From: an uncultured Collinsella sp. | Lineage (GTDB): Bacteria > Actinomycetota > Coriobacteriia > Coriobacteriales > Coriobacteriaceae | Length of the DNA stretch: 25,405 nucleotides | Direction: 5' to 3' | Assembly: GCA_905204635.1 (NCBI GenBank) | Contig: CAJLAN010000003.1 | Span: 1-25,405 of the forward strand | In this document: piece by piece, positions 1-8,698 of the stretch | Layout of the letters: the number at the start of each line of letters is the position of its first letter | Numbering within the stretch: the first letter of the stretch is position 1 | Program-made: the position numbers and the translations under genes | Notes under the pieces: generated by a model | The model's database searches: none | What the model saw: the letters and a program-made list of their open reading frames with translations, nothing else | Told to the model about the DNA's origin: nothing

Positions 1-51
1 GGCGAGGTTGTCTAAGGTTCTTGTTGAAGCTCGGCCATTGGCTCAAATGGA

Positions 52-82
52 AACGGGGGACGCATCTGCATCCCCCGTTTTT
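52..82 (+). terminator. Rho-independent terminator of a gene left of the window
   Basis: A 9-bp perfect stem (AACGGGGGA / TCCCCCGTT) with a 10-nt loop is followed by five T on the plus strand, so it best fits a plus-strand transcript entering from the left. Bases 1-51 may hold the last codons of that gene (a TAA is present at 13-15), but too little is visible to name it. On the minus strand the stem is followed by only three T, so it could also weakly end the phosphoesterase transcript whose stop is at 90. Confidence 0.75.
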
Positions 83-89
83 GTTGTGA

Positions 90-557
90 TTACTCTAGGT
101 CAATAAACTTAGTGCTTAGGATCCTGCCGTCTTTTACTAGCATTCTGGCCATGGTGGGGCCTCGGGTGCCTCTGGGGTAGCTGGCGCTGCCCGGGTTGAG
201 GACTAAGCAGCGGCCCACTTGGGCTTCTTTGGTTACGTGGGTGTGGCCGTTGATGGCTACGTCTACGGATCCCACCGGAAGATCTTCGCGGTAGTGGGCT
301 ACGGCGAATTTGAGGCCTTCGTAGGTAAAGAGCGCAAGACGGTCTACATCGGGACCGTAGTCGCGGTAGTAATCGTTGTTGCCCAGTACGGCCCGCACGG
401 GGGCGATGGTGCATAGGTGCTCGTAGTCCATCTCTGACGTGAGGTCGCCAGCGTGGATAATCAGGTCTGCGCCCTCAAGCTCATCCAAGAGCGCAGGCGA
501 AAGATAGCCGTGGGTGTCCGAGATGATGTCGATGCGCTTGGCGCTTGCACTGTTCAT
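90..557 (-). CDS. YfcE/MJ0936-type metallophosphoesterase
   Basis: A 155-residue calcineurin-like phosphoesterase of the small YfcE/MJ0936 class, a family of cytoplasmic two-metal enzymes that hydrolyse phosphodiesters. Visible motifs are D-x-H (SDTHG near residue 12), GDLT (near 37), GNND (near 59), NGHTH (about 103-107) and a C-terminal NPGSASYPRG block, in the expected order. The length is normal for the family. I chose the ATG at 557 because GGAAGGG lies just upstream; an in-frame start at 599 would lie before this site. A strong terminator separates it from the upstream response regulator, so it is probably a separate unit or is reached by read-through. The natural substrate cannot be told from sequence. 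Confidence 0.9.
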   Translation of the reverse strand: MNSASAKRIDIISDTHGYLSPALLDELEGADLIIHAGDLTSEMDYEHLCTIAPVRAVLGNNDYYRDYGPDVDRLALFTYEGLKFAVAHYREDLPVGSVDVAINGHTHVTKEAQVGRCLVLNPGSASYPRGTRGPTMARMLVKDGRILSTKFIDLE

Positions 558-597
558 GGGATCCCTTCCGCAAAAAAACGATTCGGCAGATACATAC

Positions 598-646
598 AAA
601 AAAGCCCCACGGCTCCGCAGACGATGGGTCTACAGGGCTGCGGGGC
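598..646 (-). terminator. Rho-independent terminator after the first LytTR regulator gene
   Basis: On the minus strand GCCCCGC pairs with GTGGGGC (one G-U) with further pairing inside, and the hairpin is followed by six T at 603-598. It lies 8 bases after the regulator stop codon and about 40 bases before the phosphoesterase start. Confidence 0.8.
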
Positions 647-653
647 CAGTGTG

Positions 654-1370
654 CTAGAGACTCAGAGCCTTCTTGAGCGGCACGACGCGGCGGCGCGAAA
701 CCGGCACGCGTTCGTCGACGCCCGTAATGCCCAGCTGGATGGCGCCCGAGGGCACCGTCTCGACGTCCGTAACGCACGCCAAGTTGACGATATAGCGGCG
801 GTGAACACGGAAGAAGCCAAAGTCGCAGAGCTTGGCCTCAAACTGCGCCAGCGAGGTCGTCGACAAAAAGCGATCATCGACGGTATAGATGCAGGAGTAA
901 TCGTCCTTGGCCATGATAAAGCGAATGTCGTCCACGGGAATGAGCACCTTACGGCCGCCCTTTTCCACCGGGATACGCTCGATGGTCACCTTGCTGTCCG
1001 TAACCGGCTTGGCGCGTTGCATGACCTTCTCGATCGCGCGATCCAAGCGAGCTTCCTCGACCGGCTTCATCAGATAATCGACAGCATCCACGTCGAATGC
1101 CTCGACCGCATGGTCGCTATACGCAGTCACAAACACGATCGCCGGCGGATTTTTGAGCTTATGCAGCGCCTCGGCAAGTTGCAGGCCCGAGGCACCGGGC
1201 ATCGAGATATCGAGAAACACGACATCCACGCGACTTTCCATAAGCATCTCGATGGCGGAGCGGACGCTCGACGCCTCCGTGATCGTGCCGATCTTGCCCG
1301 TTTGCTCGAGCAGGAAGCGAAGCTCCGAGCGAGCCGGCGCCTCATCATCCACAATCATCGCACGCAGCAT
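654..1370 (-). CDS. LytTR-family response regulator (first system)
   Basis: A 238-residue two-component response regulator. Residues 1-120 form a CheY-like receiver with acidic pair D8-D9, phosphoacceptor D54 (VFLDISMPG), T82 and K102 (KP). Residues about 130-238 form a LytTR DNA-binding domain with the hallmark FRVHRRYIVNL and VPVSRRR segments. The ATG at 1370 is preferred: GAAAGG lies about 10 bases upstream, whereas the longer frame begins with an unsupported TTG inside that region. It follows the LytS-type kinase gene (stop 1443) by 72 bases and is the last gene of the glycosyltransferase-kinase-regulator operon. Members of this family bind direct repeats upstream of envelope, virulence or peptide-signalling genes; the targets here are unknown. 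It is a clear paralogue of the regulator at 6540-7274. Confidence 0.95.
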   Translation of the reverse strand: MLRAMIVDDEAPARSELRFLLEQTGKIGTITEASSVRSAIEMLMESRVDVVFLDISMPGASGLQLAEALHKLKNPPAIVFVTAYSDHAVEAFDVDAVDYLMKPVEEARLDRAIEKVMQRAKPVTDSKVTIERIPVEKGGRKVLIPVDDIRFIMAKDDYSCIYTVDDRFLSTTSLAQFEAKLCDFGFFRVHRRYIVNLACVTDVETVPSGAIQLGITGVDERVPVSRRRVVPLKKALSL

Positions 1371-1442
1371 AGGGATAAAACCTTTCGTCAACCAACTACG
1401 CCGGGCATCCGTCGCATGACGTTGAGCCCGTAGCCTTTTATT

Positions 1443-2786
1443 TTACTCTTGAATGTCGAAGATGCTCTCTGACAAATCAAGATGAAGGAGCACTTTGGTG
1501 CCCTTGCCCGGCGCCGATTCGACACGCGTATAGGAGTGCGGCCCATAAAAGCGATGGATGCGCTCCGAAATATTGTGCATGGCCACACCGGCGCCGCCAC
1601 CCTGGGGAGAGCTGGCGTCGGGACGGGCAGAACGCTCGTCAAACAGTCTGGCGGCGGTACCCTCATCCATGCCCACGCCATTATCGGCCACGGCAATCAA
1701 GATTGCATCCTCGCCGTCTTGGTGAACGGTCACGTCGATCCTCAGGGCGTCGTCATCGCCCATACCATGACGTACGGCGTTCTCGACAATCGGCTGGATC
1801 ACGAACGCCGGCACCAGCGTATCTTCCACGTCCTCGGACACATCGAACGTCGCAAGCACGCGGTCCTCGCCAAAGCGGGCCTTCTCAAAGGTAAGGTAGC
1901 GCTTGGTCTGGGCAACCTCACGCGAGACCGGAATAAGCGATCCCGAGTTGTCGAGCGTGGCGCGATAGAACGATGAGAACTCACGAAGCAGTTCGCGGGC
2001 CCGCAGCGGATCGGTGCGCGTAAACGATGCAATGGTGTTCAGCGTGTTGAACAGGAAGTGCGGGTTAATCTGCGCCTGCAGCGCACGCACCTCGGCGCGC
2101 GCTGTGAGTTCCTTTTGCACCTCGAGCTCGTGGATGGCGAGCTGCGTGGACAAGATCTCGGCAAAGCCCGAGGCAAGCGCGTACTGGGTACGGTCGACGG
2201 CGCGCGGGGTCTTGTAGTAGAACTTGAGCGTGCCGACGGTACGATCGCCCACCTTGATGGGGGCGATAATGCCGGCGGGGACTTGGTTGTGTGAGCCGTC
2301 CGAGCCCACGACATCCACCATACGGTTGAACGACTGCACGATGCCATGTTCGATAACGTAGCGCGTGGCAAGCGTGTGGATGGGAGAATCTGGCAGTAGT
2401 TTTTTCTCAAGCTCGCCCGCGCAGGCCAGCACGTTGCCCTCGTCGGTGATGGCCACCGTCATGGCACGCGTCTCGGGCAAAATGCGCTGGCACACCAAAC
2501 GCGCCGACTCCTGCGTCAGACCGCCCTTAATGTCCTCGAGCATGGCCGAGGCCACCGAGAGCGTCTCCTCGGTGTACTGGGAGCGCACCGAATCGGGATT
2601 GAGCGTCAAAAAGATAAAGATGCACAGAAAGATGCACAGCAGCGCGCAGGCAATCACCGTGGCGATCGGCTCGATACCGGTCACCAAGGCAAAAATAAAG
2701 TACACCAGCACGCAAATGGCGCAGGCAACGGCAATGATGCGAAAGATTGATATTGAACTATCGCGCTGGGCGCGGCGGTCGATCAT
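1443..2786 (-). CDS. LytS-type sensor histidine kinase (first system)
   Basis: A 447-residue membrane histidine kinase. Two membrane segments lie at about 14-37 and 38-63 with almost no external loop, so the signal is probably sensed in the membrane or cytoplasm. A GAF-like region (about 75-220) is followed by the His_kinase domain of the LytS/YpdA type with phospho-acceptor H243 (INPHFLFN), then a HATPase_c domain with N box (IVENAVRHG, N336), DNGVGMD at 368-374 and a glycine-rich segment near 399. The start ATG at 2786 has GGAGG seven bases upstream and overlaps the glycosyltransferase stop by four bases (ATGA), so the two are translationally coupled. Its partner is the LytTR regulator directly downstream. 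Confidence 0.95.
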   Translation of the reverse strand: MIDRRAQRDSSISIFRIIAVACAICVLVYFIFALVTGIEPIATVIACALLCIFLCIFIFLTLNPDSVRSQYTEETLSVASAMLEDIKGGLTQESARLVCQRILPETRAMTVAITDEGNVLACAGELEKKLLPDSPIHTLATRYVIEHGIVQSFNRMVDVVGSDGSHNQVPAGIIAPIKVGDRTVGTLKFYYKTPRAVDRTQYALASGFAEILSTQLAIHELEVQKELTARAEVRALQAQINPHFLFNTLNTIASFTRTDPLRARELLREFSSFYRATLDNSGSLIPVSREVAQTKRYLTFEKARFGEDRVLATFDVSEDVEDTLVPAFVIQPIVENAVRHGMGDDDALRIDVTVHQDGEDAILIAVADNGVGMDEGTAARLFDERSARPDASSPQGGGAGVAMHNISERIHRFYGPHSYTRVESAPGKGTKVLLHLDLSESIFDIQE

Positions 2787-3970
2787 TCGGCCCCCTCCAG
2801 GATACTGATCAGTTGTGCGTCACGCCAAAGCCCGTCCATGATCTTGGGCCAAAAGCTCTGGAAACGCAGGTAGCTTGCAGCGTTTTGGCGCGCATAGGCC
2901 TTTGCCTCGCCGATACCATGGCGCCAGATGCGCAGGTAGCCCTCATGCTCGCGGGTAAACACGCTGCGGACCATAGCGGTCTTGCGCACGCGGTCGTCGA
3001 GCTCGCGCGAAATCCACGGGCCCGGGTAGGGCATGAGTGATGCCGCCGTAACGGGAATGAGCTCCTTTTGATGCGCGGCGAATGTCAACTTGGCCCGTTC
3101 GTAGTACCAACGGTATACATCCTGCATAAAGCGCGGTGAGCGCTTTTCGGACTCCGGAGGCAGATGGCGCACGGTCCACTCGTTATCGAACCACACGTCG
3201 TAGCCAAACATGCGCATGTTAAAGAGGTAATCCAAGTCCTCGCCGCGGGTGATAAACGGGTCAAAGGCCACACGCGTAAAGGCGCGGGCGTGCAGGGCCA
3301 TCAGGCCGCCGCACACGTAGTTAGAGCGCGAGATGCGGGTGCCCGAGAGCGCCTTTTTCATCCAACGGTTGAACTCGATGCGCTTGGTCCACCAACGATG
3401 GCAGATGCCCGCCTTGTCCGTGGGAGCCAGCGGCGAGCCGTCGCGATCGTAGAAATAGCCGCTCTTGACCAAGATCGGCAAGCCCTGACGCGTCTGCTGC
3501 CCCAACGCATAGGTCGCGCGCTTCATAAAGTCGGCGTCGATGACAGTCTCATCGTCATCCAAAAAGATAACCGCGTCATGGCCCAGCACAGCGGCACAGG
3601 CTAGCCCCATGTTGCGGATGGCACCGTAGCCTCGCAGGCTCACGCACTCGCCCGAACCCTTGGGCGCGATCTGAGCAACCCGGTCTGCGATGCGCGAGGC
3701 CTGGGTGTTGGTGACAACGGTGACCTTGAGCGTGGGATGCGCGTCGACAATCTCGCGCACGCGCAGCGACACATCGGCTGTGGCAGAAACGGGACAGACC
3801 ACCAAAAGGATGATGCGCGGGATGTCACGTACCTGTTCAAGCGAGGCCAGGCAGCGGTCGAGTTCGGGATTGTCGGCGTTGAGTCGCGTCGAATGGTCAT
3901 AGGTGCCAGGGGCGTTTGCGCAAGCGTCATCGCCCGCCCAATACGTTGGAATCACGACTGTGGCGTTCAT
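2783..3970 (-). CDS. Family 2 glycosyltransferase
   Basis: A 395-residue GT-A fold glycosyltransferase, probably cytoplasmic or membrane-associated, transferring a sugar from a nucleotide donor. The N-terminus (TVVIPTY) is typical of GT2, the metal-binding DDD lies at 138-140 (FLDDDE), and a later acidic block RGEDLDY (242-248) with the preceding CGG fits the acceptor and catalytic region. No membrane segment is evident. GGAGG lies seven bases before the ATG. It is the first gene of an operon with a LytS kinase and LytTR regulator, so its product may alter a cell-surface glycan under control of that system, or the three genes may simply share a promoter. The sugar and acceptor are not predictable. 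A terminator lies only about 22 bases upstream of its start codon. Confidence 0.9.
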   Translation of the reverse strand: MNATVVIPTYWAGDDACANAPGTYDHSTRLNADNPELDRCLASLEQVRDIPRIILLVVCPVSATADVSLRVREIVDAHPTLKVTVVTNTQASRIADRVAQIAPKGSGECVSLRGYGAIRNMGLACAAVLGHDAVIFLDDDETVIDADFMKRATYALGQQTRQGLPILVKSGYFYDRDGSPLAPTDKAGICHRWWTKRIEFNRWMKKALSGTRISRSNYVCGGLMALHARAFTRVAFDPFITRGEDLDYLFNMRMFGYDVWFDNEWTVRHLPPESEKRSPRFMQDVYRWYYERAKLTFAAHQKELIPVTAASLMPYPGPWISRELDDRVRKTAMVRSVFTREHEGYLRIWRHGIGEAKAYARQNAASYLRFQSFWPKIMDGLWRDAQLISILEGAE

Positions 3971-3991
3971 GCCTTACCCTCCCTGCAACAC

Positions 3992-4026
3992 AAAAACGGG
4001 ACGCCGCCAAACACAGGCGACGCCCC
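3992..4026 (-). terminator. Terminator after the MFS gene, directly before the glycosyltransferase gene
   Basis: On the minus strand an 11-bp stem (GGGGCGTCGCC with GGCGGCGTCCC, two G-U pairs) and a 7-nt loop is followed by GTTTTTG. It is 115 bases after the transporter stop codon but only about 22 bases upstream of the next start codon, so any promoter serving the glycosyltransferase operon must lie before it or overlap it. Confidence 0.8.
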
Positions 4027-4043
4027 GCGACCTAGCTGATTCC

Positions 4044-4085
4044 ATCATACCCACTTGGGCAAATCATTGCTCGCAAGTCGCAATG
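4044..4085 (-). promoter_or_regulatory. Candidate promoter region with a dyad, upstream of the glycosyltransferase-kinase-regulator operon
   Basis: On the minus strand TATGAT (4049-4044) resembles a -10 box. Upstream lies CATTGC-N9-GCAATG (4085-4065), an inverted repeat that also contains the direct repeat TTGCGAC/TTGCGAG. The best -35-like hexamer (TTGCGA, 4076-4071) is 21 bases from the -10, too far for an unaided sigma-70 promoter, so an activator-dependent promoter is possible. Transcription from here would pass through the terminator at 4026-3992. Confidence 0.3.
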
Positions 4086-4141
4086 TTTATTGCGGATAAC
4101 CCCAAAAGAGTACCGTGGACAGGCACAATAGCCGCTCGCTC

Positions 4142-5401
4142 CTATGCGGCATGCTCTGCCGCCCGAGTCATGCGGGACAGGCGGACCAGCAGCATAAAGC
4201 CAACAATCAGCAGCACGCCAATGGAAAGGACGCCCAGCGACGGGTTGCCGGTCAGCGAGGTGACGACCGACACCAGGAAGGTGCCCATAACGCTTGCATA
4301 ACGACCAAAGATGTCAAAGAAGCCGTAGTACTCGTTGGACTTTTCCTTGGGGATAATGCGACCAAAGTAGCTACGGCTGAGCGCCTGCACGCCGCCCTGG
4401 AACAGGCCGACCATAATGGCAAGCACCCAGAATTCAAAGGCGGTCTTTAGGAAGAACGCGGCGAACAGCACAATGCCCATGTAGGCGGCGACCGCCACCA
4501 GGATCATGTTGAGCGTGCCCACGCGTCCGGCGAGCTTGCCGTAGATGATGGCGGACGGAAAGGCCACGAACTGCGTAACGAGCAGCGCCAGCACCAGCTG
4601 CGTCGAATCGATGCCCAAGGCCGATCCGTAACTGGTGGCCATGGAAATGACCGTGTGCACACCGTCGATATAGAAGAAGAACGCGATCATGTAGACCAGC
4701 ACGGTCTTGTTGTGGGCGATCTCGCGCATGGTGTGTCCGACCTCGGAGAACACACCGCCCACGATGTGGCCGATAGTGTCCTCGGGACCGCGCTCGCGAC
4801 CGTACTTTTGCTTATAGGTGCGAATGAGCGGCAGGGTAAAGATGAGCCACCAGGCACCAGTGATGATAAACGACAGACGCGTTGCCAGCATGGTGGGGAC
4901 GCCAAGAGCGGGGCCACCCATGATGAGCGCCAGGCAGATGACGAACGGCACGGTGGAACCGATATAGCCCCAGGCATAGCCCGAGCTGGACACGGCGTCC
5001 ATGCGCTCGTCGGTCGTAATGTCGGGCAGCATGGCGTCGTAGAACGTCATAGAAGAGTTAAGGCCGATGGTGCACAGCACGTACACGGTCAAAAATGCCA
5101 TGGCGGACATTGGGATAGCCTGCGCCAGGCAAAGCACCAGGCCCGTGAGGAAGAAGCCCAAGAAGAACTTGATCTTGTTGCCTGCGTAGTCAGCAAGCGC
5201 GCCCAGAATGGGCATGAGCATGGCAATGACCAGCGAGGCGATCGTCTGCGCATTGCCCCAGGCGACCACCAGGTCGGCCGAGGAAGCGCCGGTATTGATG
5301 GCGTTAAAGTAAATGGGCACCACCGAGGTATTGAGCAGCACAAGGGCCGAATTGCCCACATCATACATAACCCAGTTACGCTCGAGCTTGGTGTATTTCA
5401 T
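4142..5401 (-). CDS. MFS transporter, UMF1/Atg22-like family
   Basis: A 419-residue polytopic membrane protein with about 12 hydrophobic segments in two halves joined by a charged central loop (about 190-230). The N-terminal NWVMYDVGNSA (residues 9-19) closely fits the W-x-x-YD-x-x-NSA signature of the UMF1 family (Atg22-like) within the major facilitator superfamily, and the length is typical. Bacterial members are generally unassigned; vacuolar Atg22 exports amino acids in yeast, but the substrate here is not predictable. GAAGGG lies about nine bases before the chosen ATG. It appears to be a separate transcription unit between the phospholipase-like gene and the glycosyltransferase operon, ending at the terminator at 4026-3992. 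Confidence 0.85.
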   Translation of the reverse strand: MKYTKLERNWVMYDVGNSALVLLNTSVVPIYFNAINTGASSADLVVAWGNAQTIASLVIAMLMPILGALADYAGNKIKFFLGFFLTGLVLCLAQAIPMSAMAFLTVYVLCTIGLNSSMTFYDAMLPDITTDERMDAVSSSGYAWGYIGSTVPFVICLALIMGGPALGVPTMLATRLSFIITGAWWLIFTLPLIRTYKQKYGRERGPEDTIGHIVGGVFSEVGHTMREIAHNKTVLVYMIAFFFYIDGVHTVISMATSYGSALGIDSTQLVLALLVTQFVAFPSAIIYGKLAGRVGTLNMILVAVAAYMGIVLFAAFFLKTAFEFWVLAIMVGLFQGGVQALSRSYFGRIIPKEKSNEYYGFFDIFGRYASVMGTFLVSVVTSLTGNPSLGVLSIGVLLIVGFMLLVRLSRMTRAAEHAA

Positions 5402-5502
5402 GGACAGGGACCCTTCGTATTCGCCCGATATGCAGTTAGTTCATCGTACCCCAATTGTCCAGAACCGCCGGTAAGGATTCGGCAAAGGGGCACGCACGGG
5501 CC

Positions 5503-6447
5503 CTATTCCTCGCGGTCGAACTCCTCATCGGCATTGAGCACGCGACCGCTGTAGTTGACGTGACTGGTCACGGCATCCATGTCACCGGTCTCGATAAAAC
5601 GTGCGACCGTGCACTCGTAATCGACCAGCGCGCGATCAAAGACCTCGGGGAAGTTCTCAGTCGAGACCTCGTCGGTAAAGGGGTTCTTCCATGTCAGGTG
5701 ACCCAGGTTACCGGTGCGCTCGGGCAGCTCCGTCGTCACGCGATGGGCAAGGCCGTCGAGCAGCGAGTAGTCGTGCACCAAGCCCTCAACCAGCGAGATC
5801 GCGCGCGTCTTTGCGGAGCCGGCCGGCTCAATCGCACGGTAAAGTCGCTGCATATTGGCAACGGCAGCACCGTACTCCCCCGCCGGAATGTCAATGCCGT
5901 ACACGCGTCCGGCAACACAGCTCATCAGCACGCCGGCCACGCGATTGATGCGATCGGTGGTGACGATCTCGCCCGCCGGCGGGTAATCGTCGACCGTAGC
6001 GCCATCGCGTTTAAGCTGCAGCATCAGTACATCCAGGTCGCTCTCGATCACGGCGTGGACCTGACTGCTCGAATCCTCAAGCTCTGAATCGGACTCCACG
6101 ATGCCAAACTGCTGCTCATAGACAAAGGGATGGGCGTTGCGGTCGAGCACGTAATGAGACAGCAGGCCCAGCGCAAAGGCACGACCCAAGCTGGCGTCGC
6201 GCGGCAGTAGATGCGACACGCCGTCGCGCAGGCACGCGAACTGGCGAGACATGCGCGACCGATGCATGACCTGCGCCAGCAGCGTGCAGTCGGAAACACG
6301 CGGTGTCAGAATGTGAAAGAAAAACGGGTCGGGGCCTTGGTTGCCCAAGATAAAGGCAATGCGCTCTTCATCGGACGTGATGACGCCCTGCGGAAGACGG
6401 TCGATGCTTTCCTCGCCAAACAGATGATGGGTGATAAGCGCGGGCAT
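5503..6447 (-). CDS. Zinc-dependent phospholipase C-like protein
   Basis: A 314-residue protein of the Zn_dep_PLPC type. The N-terminus PALITHHLFGEE, the NQGPDPFFF block (about 36-44), GLLSHYVLDRNAHPF (about 94-108) and HAVIESDLDV (131-140) supply the His and Asp residues expected to bind metal. No signal peptide is visible, unlike secreted clostridial alpha-toxin-type enzymes, so this is more likely a cytoplasmic member of unknown substrate. The ATG at 6447 is chosen because AAAGGA lies six bases upstream; an in-frame start at 6477 has no such site. It lies between the transporter and the second LytTR regulator, with a possible promoter of its own. The family call is fairly firm; activity on phospholipid is inferred only from the family name. 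Confidence 0.8.
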   Translation of the reverse strand: MPALITHHLFGEESIDRLPQGVITSDEERIAFILGNQGPDPFFFHILTPRVSDCTLLAQVMHRSRMSRQFACLRDGVSHLLPRDASLGRAFALGLLSHYVLDRNAHPFVYEQQFGIVESDSELEDSSSQVHAVIESDLDVLMLQLKRDGATVDDYPPAGEIVTTDRINRVAGVLMSCVAGRVYGIDIPAGEYGAAVANMQRLYRAIEPAGSAKTRAISLVEGLVHDYSLLDGLAHRVTTELPERTGNLGHLTWKNPFTDEVSTENFPEVFDRALVDYECTVARFIETGDMDAVTSHVNYSGRVLNADEEFDREE

Positions 6448-6479
6448 AATGATCCTTTCGATTTCATTCGATGCCACCC

Positions 6480-6506
6480 ATTATGCCCACCGCGCGCCCA
6501 TGCCAA
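6480..6506 (-). promoter_or_regulatory. Possible promoter of the phospholipase C-like gene
   Basis: On the minus strand TTGGCA (6506-6501) and CATAAT (6485-6480) are separated by 15 bases, shorter than the usual 17. Both hexamers match the sigma-70 consensus at five of six positions. The start codon is about 33 bases downstream of the -10. Confidence 0.35.
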
Positions 6507-6539
6507 ACCTGCGATGGTAAACGACGGCACGCAGACCGT

Positions 6540-7274
6540 CTACGCAAGCCCCAAGTGTGCTTTAACCTCGGCGGCACGACGACGGGACACCGGCACCGTC
6601 GAGCTCACGCGGTCAAGCCTGAGCTCCATCAACCCCGTGGAGCCAATCTCAACATTGTGCACGTCTTCCAAATTGACCAGATAGCTGCGATGAACGCGAA
6701 TAAAGCCCTCGGAGACCAAGCGACGCTCGAGCGAAGAGATCGACTCATTGATCAGGTATGTTCCCTCGGCGCAGATGGCGTTGCAAAAATCGGCACGCGC
6801 CTCAAAGTAGCAGACGTCTGCGGCGGGAATGAACACCTTTTTGCCCCCGCGGTCCACCGTCAGACGCAAAGGCTGGCGCGGAGCGTGGATAACACGACGG
6901 ACACCCAAGGCTGCCTCGATCTTGTCGAGTGCCTTTGACAGGCGTGCGTCCTCGACCGGCTTGACGACATAATCGACGGCATCGAGGTTATAGGCATCAG
7001 CCGCATACTCGGCAAACGCCGTCACAAACACAACCACCGGCGGCGTCTTTAGGTTCTGCAGCGTCTCGGCAAGCTCAATTCCCGAGCGACCGGGCATGGT
7101 AATGTCTAAAAACAGCACGTCGGGCTTGTTCGACAGAATCGACTCCACGGCTTCGGTGACATTGCCCGCCTCGGCAATCTGGCCCACACGCGTATCCTTT
7201 TCCAACAGATAGCGTAGCTCAGCCCTAATGGGAGGTTCGTCATCAACCACCAAGATGTTCCAGCCTTCGGACAT
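6540..7274 (-). CDS. LytTR-family response regulator (second system)
   Basis: A 244-residue regulator with a CheY-like receiver (acidic pair D11-D12, phosphoacceptor D57 in LFLDITMPG, followed by VFVTAF and a VKP lysine) and a C-terminal LytTR DNA-binding domain containing FIRVHRSYLVNL and VPVSRRR. GAGGGG lies about nine bases before the ATG. It is encoded 38 bases after its partner kinase and is clearly paralogous to the regulator at 654-1370 across the whole length, including the LDAVDY/VDAVDY segment. A weak hairpin (GACGGT/GCCGTC) overlaps the stop codon and may help end the transcript, though the T-run is poor. Confidence 0.95.
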   Translation of the reverse strand: MSEGWNILVVDDEPPIRAELRYLLEKDTRVGQIAEAGNVTEAVESILSNKPDVLFLDITMPGRSGIELAETLQNLKTPPVVVFVTAFAEYAADAYNLDAVDYVVKPVEDARLSKALDKIEAALGVRRVIHAPRQPLRLTVDRGGKKVFIPAADVCYFEARADFCNAICAEGTYLINESISSLERRLVSEGFIRVHRSYLVNLEDVHNVEIGSTGLMELRLDRVSSTVPVSRRRAAEVKAHLGLA

Positions 7275-7312
7275 ATGTGCTTCCCCTCTTTTTCTCTCAA
7301 TCCAACCGCGTG

Positions 7313-8698
7313 CTACGCCGTCAACGGCGCGGGCTCATGCGGCTCGCCGTTCAGCTCGACGATGACCTGCGTTCCCACGCCCTCCTGGGACTTCACGCGC
7401 ATGCCGGAATCTTCTCCGTAAAAGAAATGGATGCGCTGAAGCACGTTGAAGAGCGCCAGGCCGCAACCTCGCTTGACGGAGCCGTCGGCGGTAATGCTCT
7501 CGGGCTCCTCCAGGCGATGTTGCTCAAACAGATGCGCGCAGACCTCTTCGCTCATACCGATGCCATCGTCCTCGACGATGATCTCCAAACCGTCATCGGT
7601 CTCGAAAGCCCTAACATGAATAGAAAGCGGCTCGGTCTCGCGCTGCGCATGCTTGATGCAGTTTTCGAGCAACGGCTGCAAGATAAACGGCGGCACCATG
7701 CAATCGCGCACCTCAAAGTCGATATCGACCGAGACGCGCAGACGGCCGTCGCCATAACGAGCCTGCATAAGATTGATATAGCGAGTGCCCTGTTCCACCT
7801 CGTGCTCGAGCGTGGTGAGCGTATCGGAATCAGAAAGCGTCTGACGATAGTAGTTGGAGAAGTCGATCAGCAGCGACCTGGCCTTGTCCGGCTCGGTACG
7901 TACGAGTGACACGATGGTGCTGATGGTGTTAAACAGAAAATGAGGATCGACCTGCGATTGCAAGGCGCGCAGCTCCACGCGGGCCGTAAGCTCGTCCTGG
8001 CGCTCGAGCTCAAAGCTGGCGAGCTGCGTGGAAATGAGATCGGCAAAACCCGAGGCCAACGCCGTCTGGCGCATATCAATGCTGCTCAGGCGGGGATAGT
8101 ACAGCTCTCCCATTCCCACGCAATGCCCGCGCACGGTAAGCGGCGCGACAATGCCGGCGCGCAGGCGGGGAAAATAGCCGCCCGTCTCATTGGAGGTGTC
8201 ACGCGAAAACACGCTCTGCTCGCCCGTCTCAATCACACTGAGCGTGGTCTTGAGCACGACCGGGGTGCCGGCAGGGCACTTTGCCGAGTCCTCGCCCCAG
8301 CTTGCCAACACCTGTTTGCCATCGGTAAAGCAGATGGCAGAGGCGATGGTCTCGGACAGGATAATTTTAGAGGCGCCCAGGGCCGCTTCGGGCGTAAGGC
8401 CGCGCGACGTATAGGCGAATATTTTTGATGCGATGGCGAGCGTACGGTCGGTTGCGCTCGATGTGAGGTCGTCGGGGACCACAAAGACATACGAGAAAAA
8501 GAAGCACAGCATGACCAAGCCGGCAATGACGACAACGCCCGGAACGGGATTGGGGTTATCGGTTAAATCCCAGATAAGCAGCAGGATAAGCGCCGGAACG
8601 ACAACACCGAGCAGGATGGCCTGGACCACATGCTGGGCCGTACGAAAGACCTTGGTAGAGTTGTAGCTCTTGCCCAGAATCAGCCTGTTTAAATCCAC
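7313..8698 (-). CDS. LytS-type sensor histidine kinase (second system)
   Basis: A membrane kinase of 461 residues from the GTG at 8698 (463 from the ATG at 8704). Two membrane segments (about 27-45 and 56-76) precede a GAF-like region (about 85-235), the LytS-type His_kinase domain with H255 (VDPHFLFN, ATG numbering), and HATPase_c with N box (LLENCIKHA), DDGIGM and GCGLAL. I favour the GTG start because AAAAGGGG directly abuts the ATG, leaving no spacer, but lies six bases from the in-frame GTG two codons later. It is homologous to the kinase at 1443-2786 and pairs with the LytTR regulator directly downstream. A terminator lies about 30 bases upstream of the start. Confidence 0.93.
   Translation of the reverse strand: MDLNRLILGKSYNSTKVFRTAQHVVQAILLGVVVPALILLLIWDLTDNPNPVPGVVVIAGLVMLCFFFSYVFVVPDDLTSSATDRTLAIASKIFAYTSRGLTPEAALGASKIILSETIASAICFTDGKQVLASWGEDSAKCPAGTPVVLKTTLSVIETGEQSVFSRDTSNETGGYFPRLRAGIVAPLTVRGHCVGMGELYYPRLSSIDMRQTALASGFADLISTQLASFELERQDELTARVELRALQSQVDPHFLFNTISTIVSLVRTEPDKARSLLIDFSNYYRQTLSDSDTLTTLEHEVEQGTRYINLMQARYGDGRLRVSVDIDFEVRDCMVPPFILQPLLENCIKHAQRETEPLSIHVRAFETDDGLEIIVEDDGIGMSEEVCAHLFEQHRLEEPESITADGSVKRGCGLALFNVLQRIHFFYGEDSGMRVKSQEGVGTQVIVELNGEPHEPAPLTA

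Noticed and set aside
453..1433. A 326-codon plus-strand frame
   Set aside because: It is the mirror of the LytTR regulator and the end of the phosphoesterase gene; its composition (Arg/His/Asp-rich) matches no family.
1371..1442. Hairpin between the first kinase and regulator genes (CTAC-GGGC pairing)
   Set aside because: The stem is bulged and no T-run follows, so it is neither a clear terminator nor a clear regulatory element.
5402..5502. Terminator after the phospholipase C-like gene
   Set aside because: Only a 4-bp stem (GGGC/GCCC) with a weak T-run is visible; not enough to call.
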